A stretch of DNA of 64,000 nt from positions 2,542,001 to 2,606,000 of the forward strand of contig NW_025408673.1 in the NCBI RefSeq assembly GCF_020360975.1. Reading direction: 5' to 3'. The translations under genes and the position numbers were made by a program. This stretch comes from Hirsutella rhossiliensis. Lineage: Eukaryota > Ascomycota > Sordariomycetes > Hypocreales > Ophiocordycipitaceae. This document shows, one piece after another, positions 57,203 through 64,000 of the stretch. Each line of letters begins with the position of its first letter. The first letter of the stretch is position 1. The notes under the pieces were generated by a model. The model was not told the DNA's origin and did not search any database. It saw only the letters and a program-made list of their open reading frames with translations.

Positions 57203-59367
57203 TCAGCATAATAATGAATCGGCACGCTGCGAGACCCGAACCCAAAAGTCATCCATGATCAACATCGCGGCGCTGAGCAGGCGCATCGGCCTGTCGACGT
57301 GGACGATGTGGAAGTCGAACCGCCGTAGCAGCTAACAGGTTGTTCGTTAGCAAGGCCGTCTCATATCCGTTGCTGCCTGAGACAGCTCGCCGAAGGAATA
57401 CGGAAACAAAGAGATTCGCGTACCTCGACAAAAATCTTGTTCAACTCCATCTGTGCAATCGTCCTGCCCAGGCACTGGAACTTTCCATACCCAAACACCA
57501 ACTCGACCCCTCCAATCATCTCCTTGAGCCTCTCCGGCTCACCCTCGGCCTCGAGCCAGCGCTCGGGTCGGAAAACCTCGGCATCGGCCCCGAATAGCTC
57601 CGGCATGCGCAGTAAGCCGCAGATGTTGTGCCCAACTTGCACGCCCGCCGGCATGTCGTATCCCAGGATGTTGTCGCCGCCGGCGGGCACCTCCTTGGAA
57701 AGAACCCCTGTTGCCGGCGGGAACATGCGGATGCCCTCGCGGATGACGGCCTGTAGGTACGGCATCTGACGCGCCTCATTGTCTTTGATGGGCGACGAAA
57801 TGGTGCCCGTTGCGATGCCCTCATCGATTTCCTTGCGAAGCCTTGCAAGAGCCACCGGGTTGCCCAGCAGACATAGCATCGTCGATCGCACTGCCGTAGC
57901 TGTCGTGTCGGAACCGGCAACCCTGCGTTTCGCCATGCTTGTCAGGATCCGGACTTGTATGGCAGCAGACACCGAATTAGGGGAGAAGAAGGGAATGGAG
58001 AACAGATGTCGTCTCTGCTCATCTGGCGCGGCATACGTTTCAACAAATACTTCTTGCATAAGCTCGTCACGGGTCAGGCCGCTGTCGATAAAAGCCTGGA
58101 TCATGTCGCTGCCTGGTTTCGATCCGGGGGTTAGCCTGCTGTCAACAAAACTGGCCGCGAATCTAGAAAGGAAGCCTGGTCAGAAAACCCTCTCTACCAT
58201 CCCAGCTACAGGACAAGCGAGGAAAAGGACTACAACGATCAACCGAAGAGGAGGCTGGCCAAGGCGCTGCGTACTGCATCAGTCGTCCGAATCCGGCTGC
58301 GTCCCCGGCCGTCGGTCCCATGGAACTGAGTGGCCATCTGCCAAGCATAGACAGCAGAAAAGGGACGTTGCTCATGAACATGACAAAAGGGAAGAACTGG
58401 CGCGTGATTTCGTTGTACTGATACAGGTCGCGGTCCTCCTTCAGGAAGCCAAAGGCAGCGCCGAAGCCGAGCTCACTGATGACATCGAGGGCGAAGTAGT
58501 TGCACTTGATGGCGAGGTCCATGGGCCGGTACTCGCCGGGCGTCGAGATGTACTTGCGCTCAATGAGGTCGACAAACGAGGACACGTGCTTGTCGATGCC
58601 GGGCTCGAATCCGCCCATTTCTCGTCCAGAGTACTGCACAAGTTTGGGTCTTTGTCAGTTCACTGACACGTACGGGAACCTCCCAATTGCTTCGTACGCC
58701 AGTGCTGTCACTCAGAAGGCAACATTAAGCACACCCGTAGCCGCAATGAAGTGTTTGGAGATGACAGAGGAAAATATGCGGAGTGGGCACCGTACCCCGG
58801 GACCCATCTTGCTCTTGAGCATTTTGTGCAGCCTGTCGTCCGTCATCGAGAATATGTTGTCGACGTGCGGGTTGATGCGGACCGCCTTGTAGTACGGCCC
58901 GCGAGCGTATTCACTTCGAGCGGCGGACATCATGCGGATGACGTTTGGGTCGCTCACAATTACCATGTTGGGTCCGGTACGGACAATGGGGCCTAAAGCG
59001 AGAGGCAATGCAAAGGCAACTCGTCAGTACAGTACTGGACAGGGTCTAGGTTTCGAAGATGACGCCGATTCGCCTTGGCTGCGGGGCGACTTCCAGTCAT
59101 ATAGAACGTCGAGCCTCAATCCGACGTACCGTACTTGTTCTTGAGCTCGAGCAGGTCATAGTGCATATTGCCTCCGTACATTTTCCTGGCCATGATGAGA
59201 TTCGTGACGCCCATCCACTTGGGTCCGGGGACGTGAGCTAGACGACGGTAGGCTCGCACGCAGCTGGCGATGAAAGCCAGCAGAGTCGCAAGCGCGGCAA
59301 TGGCGGCTACGCCTACCGTCATGCCAGAGGGGGACCAGAGCCAGTTGAAGGGAGAACCGGCAGCCAT
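57203..59367 (-). CDS. Cytochrome P450, pisatin demethylase-like (CYP57-like clan)
   Basis: Predicted 515-residue microsomal P450. Six exons, 59367-59130, 58992-58796, 58633-58275, 58162-58037, 57922-57424 and 57331-57203, with five GT-AG introns of 137, 162, 112, 114 and 92 bp, phases consistent. The 114-bp intron (57923-58036) is in frame and stop-free. It is called because its removal restores the normal approach to the I helix and it has a CTGAC branch word. An N-terminal membrane anchor lies at about residues 15-40. The I-helix A-G-S-D-T-T is at 309-314, ExxR at E369-R372, F-R-P-E-R-W at 424-429, and heme loop F-G-Y-G-K-F-Q-C-L-G has Cys457. The C-terminal L-L-R-R-F-D-F and D-F-W-V-R-V words are typical of pisatin-demethylase-like fungal P450s. 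Substrate unknown. Confidence 0.92.
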
Positions 59368-61147
59368 TGTTGGTCGGATGGTATTGACTCTCGCGCTCCA
59401 TGCAGGAACTGCTCAGCTGCTGTGGTACTAGAAGCTGCGCAGCGTGTGCAAGACGACAAGAATCCGATCGGTATCATTGAATCACGGAATCGAGGGAGTC
59501 TGGGAGTCTTCACTGGTTTATAGAATGGTAATATCCCTAGCTGCGCACGATGGCACGTCGATGGGGAAAGATCCGTTGCCGCCCCATGGTACCGGCAACC
59601 ACGGGTTCAACCCACCACATGTAATGGAAAGGGGGGCATCTAGTTTACCAGAGTATCGGCCATGTTGCACCCGATCTGGAGAGGGAAAGAGACCGCTAAC
59701 TCGAGCCGCCGTTAACTACCCCTCTGCCTGGACCCCTGTCCCCGGCCCCCTCTTCTCTGTTCATCATCGATCGGGGCGCATGCCGGTCCGGGTCTGGGGC
59801 TGCACCTGGGCACGCAAAAGCAAAGTTGCGGAGATCCATGGGTCTGGGATGCTGATGTGCAGCTGCAACAAGGGGGGAGCCATGGGTGGGTAATAAAGGT
59901 AGGGTTGCTGTATGCAGTCTTTGAAGTAATTAAAGCGCCAGAAATAACGTTCGATGCTGACAACTGCTTGAAGCTGTATGTGGAAGGTAAACGGAAGATT
60001 TGACATTATCATTCCGTACGCTTCTTATCCGTAATAGTACTCTGATGATTCGCCTCTCACCCCATCTCTTTTTGACGACTGCCAACTGCTGTTGTTGCAA
60101 GGTTATCGAAGCGCTTGCCAACTTGGAGCACGTTGACTGAAAGGGGCAGGCAATCAAAGGCAAATGCTAGAACTTGAGATCGCCATGAGAACCCCATTTC
60201 CAACTTCATCTTCCCATCACAAGGACGGAAGTGAGTCAAATGCTTGGGATGCGGGGTTAGGGGAGTCTCAACTCTTGTCTGTCATCTGCATCCCAAAGGA
60301 AATACGACAAGGAGAGGGGGCGGGCACAGCTGGGAGACAGGGGCAAATATCGGCTTACCCTCTCTCTAGGTCCCGAGCCACTATTACATGCATGATAGTC
60401 CTTGTTCTCCAGTCTCTACCGTTTGCCACCGTCAGCCGACTCCACCACGGACGCATGCCATGTCGCATGCTGGCACTTTGTGATCCAGGCGGCACGCGCA
60501 ACGGCAAGATTACGGCTTGCGCCAGTTCCGGCTTTGGCCACAAATCTTGGCCCAAAAAGGCTCACACGATCCAATCCCGCAGGACATGAGTATGGGTCTC
60601 TACTGTACGCTCAGAACAGGCTGAACTCTGGGAGACGCCCACGGTGCGGCAACAAGGGATCCGCGGTGGTCCACTCGTCATCTTCTTTACCAGGAATTTC
60701 TTCTCTCTCCGGAGTTCTGAGCCGTAAATAGACTGAGCTATGCCTTTTCATTTTCACATGCTCCACGCAGGAACCTTGACATCAACACATCAGTCGTGAG
60801 ACCGTCGAAAGCAAAGTGCCGATGGAACATTGAGTGCATAGCACCGCAACTGATCCAGCGTGGATTTCTAATCGTTGGTTTGACAGGATAATTTCCCCGT
60901 AAGTAGTATCTTTGCATACATATAGTTGCCATATGCATCCGCTGGTTCCAAATCATGCTTGTTGCCTTACACCTGTTCATGTCCATAATTCATGTCGCCC
61001 TGTCGCCCCAGACTAAGAGCCACAACACCGTCCGCTAATGTCTTGCCAATAGCATGCTCGTTTCTTGAAAATGAATGACAGACTGCGATAAGAGTCAGCG
61101 CGGTATGCCGAGAAGAGAAGCGTCAAAACTTTCTCTTGTCTGACTGG
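59368..61147. other. Long intergenic region without a convincing gene
   Basis: About 1.8 kb upstream of the P450. Several short frames exist on both strands, but none shows a domain, compositional bias or intron structure I can support. It probably includes the P450 promoter. Short pyrimidine-rich tracts occur near 59715-59760. No tRNA or repeat was seen. Confidence 0.5.
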
Positions 61148-61453
61148 TCATGGAAGATAGCATGCGGACGGCCGCGTCGTGTTTCCCTGCAAAGGCGCCT
61201 CGCCGGCACAGGGCCTGCCCAAAAATTCTGCCAAGTATGCCGGCTCGAGCGGGCATGCCTGGTTGCCTGCGTCTGTCTCCGAGACCGACTGGGTCTGTTC
61301 CTCGTCGGTGACGGCCTCGTGTGCGCGCCGGAGTCTTGCTCGGTACTGTAACTTGCCAGCCAATCCCGCGACAAAGCAAAGCAAGCCGAGTATAACGTAG
61401 AAGAAGCTGACTGTCGATGGCGACATGGCTTCGTTTGGCGGTGAGAGTCGCAA
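61148..61453 (-). CDS. Small hypothetical single-pass membrane protein
   Basis: A 101-residue frame. One clear transmembrane segment near residues 15-33 (F-F-Y-V-I-L-G-L-L-C-F-V-A-G-L-A-G) is followed by a basic stretch (Y-R-A-R-L-R-R), then a polar, acidic tail (D-E-E-Q-T-Q). The positive-inside pattern would place the tail in the cytosol. Met10 is an alternative start. No family recognised. The upstream divergent gene at 61983 leaves a 529-bp shared intergenic region. Other overlapping frames exist, so the call rests on the membrane segment alone. Confidence 0.45.
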   Translation of the reverse strand: MRLSPPNEAMSPSTVSFFYVILGLLCFVAGLAGKLQYRARLRRAHEAVTDEEQTQSVSETDAGNQACPLEPAYLAEFLGRPCAGEAPLQGNTTRPSACYLP

Positions 61454-61982
61454 GGTGCTCTTGAGAAGTGAAAGTTAGTAATTTGAGGATAGTATTGTCG
61501 CTGGAACTCGGCCAGTCAAGGCCCTCGAGAGTTGGCGGTCTCTTGGCCTGCTTCTTCGAAGGAGCTTAAATCGCGAGGATGTGGCTTCGGCGGAATCACC
61601 AGCCTACACGTGCATACAGACGCGAAGTAAATTCGCTGCGACGATGACTCTAAGCGCTGACGCAAGAACAATTCTGTCGTAAAGAGTTTGCATTGCTTTG
61701 CCATGGACTCTATTTCACCCGTTGGCGCCCTGAAACTCTTCATGGTGGTGATGGAGGCCTGTTTGGTGGCGCCGCCAACACCACCCCAGACTTTTGGCCG
61801 CCGCATCTTTGACGGGCGACGACGAAATCTTAACCTTGAATATCTGAAAACCCACATAAACAAGGCATCAAAGCATCTCCATAATTACAGGAGCATTTCC
61901 ACTGGAGGAAGGGAAAAGACTGGCATCTTAAATGACTGAGCAGAGCCAACAATCCTCATAGGCCCTTACTAACACGGTCACT
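61454..61982. other. Divergent intergenic region
   Basis: 529 bp between two divergent hypothetical genes, likely carrying both promoters. No motif can be assigned with confidence. Confidence 0.45.
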
Positions 61983-62870
61983 TTGCGCTTCACGTTGTGC
62001 AACCACATCAAGACGACCTCTTCAATTATGCACAGCCTCATTGCGCATTCGCTACCGCCGGCCAAATCACAGTCGGCAATGGACAAGGGACGCAGCCAAG
62101 GCCGGCCTAGCCAAGACGACCCGGCGTCGTCCCTCAAGCTCTCGGCGTACGACCAAGCCTCGCAATCCGGTCGAGGAGTCCAGTGGCCGTCTGCATCGCC
62201 GCCCTCACTCGGCAACTCGGCCGCTTCTGCCGACCATAGTCCCCAGGGCAGCACTGTGGGCCAGAGAGTGCCGCCCAGAATGCCAGCACGCCACGGCGTG
62301 TCGGGGCGGCGCACCGTGTCGACGAGGAGGGCAGGTTCCCTTGAAGTCATCACTGAGGTCCCGTCGTGGGAGGAGGGAGACGATACCGGCGAGGAGAAGC
62401 GATTGCTCTCGCAAAAACAAGAGGCTCTCCCAGCTGGCGGCTGCTGGTCGTGGCTATGCGCCAAAGGCAAACAGGCACTGAGACTCCGACATCCACGACC
62501 AGCCAAGCCTCTCGACTCCAACTCTCGAGAAGCCAACATCCCAGCTCGGACCAGGCAAACGCAGAGGCCCGAGGCACCGCAAGAATTTTCCCCTAGACCA
62601 CGGCGGTTCTCCAAGCCACTGAGCCCTGCAGGGTCTCGTCAAGAGCCCACCGGGAAAGGAGCGCTGCCTGCTCGTCAGCCAAATACCTCCATGAATTCCA
62701 TGCCGGGTCCGGGCCTGAGACGGAGCAATGGTCGGCGCGGGCGTTGTCGAGCGCCGTTTACTAGGGATGAGTCGGAAAGGGCGCGCCAGACGGCAGACGG
62801 CGAGATACAGCAGATGAACCATGAAACCTACGCCGGCATTAATTGGCAGCATCCGTTCCTGGGGCTCTAG
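61983..62870 (+). CDS. Hypothetical basic, disordered protein
   Basis: A 295-codon intronless frame rich in Ser, Pro, Arg, Gln and Gly, with no hydrophobic core and no recognised domain. It includes short S-W-E-E-G-D-D and W-S-W-L-C words and an Arg-rich C-terminal third. Several Met codons (62031, near 62079) could be the true start, because residues before them are not obviously conserved in character. A long overlapping minus-strand frame exists at 61928-62614 but is Cys/Leu/Arg-rich in the way of an antisense shadow. Compositionally it resembles the disordered hypothetical proteins common in Pezizomycotina. Confidence 0.5.
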   Translation: MRFTLCNHIKTTSSIMHSLIAHSLPPAKSQSAMDKGRSQGRPSQDDPASSLKLSAYDQASQSGRGVQWPSASPPSLGNSAASADHSPQGSTVGQRVPPRMPARHGVSGRRTVSTRRAGSLEVITEVPSWEEGDDTGEEKRLLSQKQEALPAGGCWSWLCAKGKQALRLRHPRPAKPLDSNSREANIPARTRQTQRPEAPQEFSPRPRRFSKPLSPAGSRQEPTGKGALPARQPNTSMNSMPGPGLRRSNGRRGRCRAPFTRDESERARQTADGEIQQMNHETYAGINWQHPFLGL

Positions 62871-63321
62871 ATTTCCGAAAGGGGTTCCATCTTAGGGGAA
62901 CGGATTGAGGGCGTTGGTTCATCAGGGGCTTGAAGGGGACGGGAGCCTCCAACGACGGCAGATCTGGGACCAACACTTGCCGGCAGAAACATGCTGTGTA
63001 TACCATTGTTTCTTATTGATTGATGGGCTGGATGTAACAGTCCGGGAAATATTATGACATCGGAGGGTTGGGACTGGGAGAGCGATTCGAGTTCATATTG
63101 CATCATGCTGTTCGCACTTCACCATCGCCATTACATACAAGGCTGAATTGATACCTTAACGCTCAATGCGAAACAGGATATAAAGATGAAGGTCGTCTCA
63201 TGTTGCCAAACTGTGCCCAGTCGCCATACGATGCCTCTTCCTGTTCCAAGTGCAGCCGGTAGCCGCCCAACTCGCTCTGGCCGTCTTTCCTTTGTCATTA
63301 GTCGCAAGATCCCGCTGTTCT
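62871..63321. other. Convergent intergenic region
   Basis: About 450 bp between two converging genes. It should contain both 3' ends. No additional gene is supported. Confidence 0.5.
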
Positions 63322-64000
63322 TCACGCAACCTTAACCAGAACGTCGTTCTCAATAGTCCTTTCCCTCCATCCGTTGCAGGCCACGTGCACCATAGCCTTT
63401 CCGACCTGCACCGTCCCGATAGTCGACGAGGACGACGAGGACCCATGCAGCCCGCCCACCAACTTCTTCGAAACCGATGCCGGCGGCTCCGGAAACTGCC
63501 CCTCCGAGGCGATGAAGCTGGCAGGACGCAGGATATAGGCCTCAAATTTGTCTCGGTGGGCGTCGTCGGCCACCTCGCCCAGGCCCCGTTCAACCTCGTT
63601 GACGCACCGGCGCGACTCACTCATCAGGAGCAGCGGCCTCCTGCTCCTCTCGGCGGCGTGTCTGCTGCAGAAGACGAAGCGGAACTTGCCTTTTGCTGGC
63701 ACCTTGTTTGCGAGCCGTGCGCAAAACGCCTTGGCGGCGGTAATGGGGAGTTCGACGCCTACTTTGCGGTGCAGGCCCTTTTCACTTTTGAGCTGCTCTG
63801 CGCGACTGCCGATGGCCCTGGTGATTCCGAAGGGACGTGAGTAGGTCCACTTGCTTAGCCGCAGACAGAAATAGACGAGATATCTCACTCCGTTGAGACA
63901 GGACAAGGGAACCAGGACGGAACAGCGGGCTTCTTACCACAGACACGCCTCTGCGCCCTCGAGCCGGCTCATTACGGCTTCAGTATAGTGAGAAAAGTCT
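63322..64000 (-). CDS. NAD(P)-binding epimerase-like protein (atypical SDR), 3' part
   Basis: The C-terminal portion of a fungal nucleoside-diphosphate-sugar-epimerase-like oxidoreductase; the cofactor-binding GxxGxxG part lies beyond the right edge. The last visible exons are 64000-63938 and 63853-63322, separated by an 84-bp intron (GTAAGA...CTAAG, phase 2). The upstream exon carries L-E-G-A-E-A-C, the family's G-x-x-x-C-I/L-W region. The downstream exon has V-E-L-P-I-T-A-A-K-A-F, F-R-F-V-F-C-S, a V-E-R-G-L-G-E-V-A word, Y-I-L-R-P-A and, near the end, A-M-V-H-V-A-C-N-G, matching the order in this family. A poly-Ser run replaces part of the usual linker. Partial, otherwise open. Substrate unknown. 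Confidence 0.75.

Noticed and set aside
59444..60731. Several 100-150 codon frames upstream of the P450
   Set aside because: Low-complexity, mutually overlapping, without motif, intron structure or consistent codon bias.
61928..62614. 228-codon minus-strand frame overlapping the hypothetical protein at 61983
   Set aside because: Cys/Leu/Arg-rich composition typical of the antisense of a Ser/Pro/Gln-rich gene; no domain or membrane logic.
63250..63844. Plus-strand frames of 98-196 codons over the epimerase-like gene
   Set aside because: The minus strand carries recognisable family motifs and a valid intron; the plus frames are shadows.

Overview
The window comes from a filamentous ascomycete (Pezizomycotina). 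The right-hand genes have short GT-AG spliceosomal introns (61 to 162 bp). They encode fungal-type oxygenases, and a Fot1/pogo-type DNA transposon lies beside them. The left 51.8 kb carries the signature of repeat-induced point mutation (RIP): CpA and TpG are almost absent while CpG survives. ATG therefore became ATA, and CAA, CAG and TGG became TAA or TAG, so almost no intact reading frame remains there.

Positions 1 to about 51,835 are a mutated transposon graveyard whose nesting can still be read from long terminal repeats (LTRs) and target-site duplications (TSDs). Gypsy A (1359-9783, minus strand) sits in an unrecognised reading frame and carries a solo Copia LTR (8241-8808). Copia D (11880-34388) contains a short LTR element H (14873-16823) and Copia C (17222-31449). 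C is split by Gypsy B (19774-27941, same family as A), and B is split by a 393-bp TRIM element (24044-24436). The stack D > C > B > TRIM is four levels deep. Further right lie the RNase H end of a LINE (34389-35629), an inverted Gypsy integrase fragment (35630-37127), and a second LINE (37128-40404 and 51353-51835). That second LINE is interrupted by Gypsy E (40405-51352), which holds an extra unrecognised reading frame and a solo D-type LTR.

At about 51,835 the composition changes abruptly to ordinary gene-bearing DNA. This part holds a small hypothetical membrane-protein frame, then a Fot1-like transposon with perfect 44-bp inverted repeats but a frameshifted transposase. It is followed by a TetX/UbiH-type FAD monooxygenase (55464-56784) and a pisatin-demethylase-like cytochrome P450 of 515 residues (57203-59367), both on the minus strand. 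Then come a small transmembrane reading frame, a disordered hypothetical protein, and the 3' part of an NAD(P)-binding epimerase-like gene that runs off the right edge.

The P450 and flavin monooxygenase look like a small oxidative pair for detoxification or secondary metabolism, next to what is probably heterochromatin. The most noteworthy observations are the datable nesting, the TRIM that shares a primer-binding site with two Copia families, a Gypsy end that appears to have integrated at a cryptic internal LTR terminus, and two long unrecognised frames visible only when RIP-type stops are read through.
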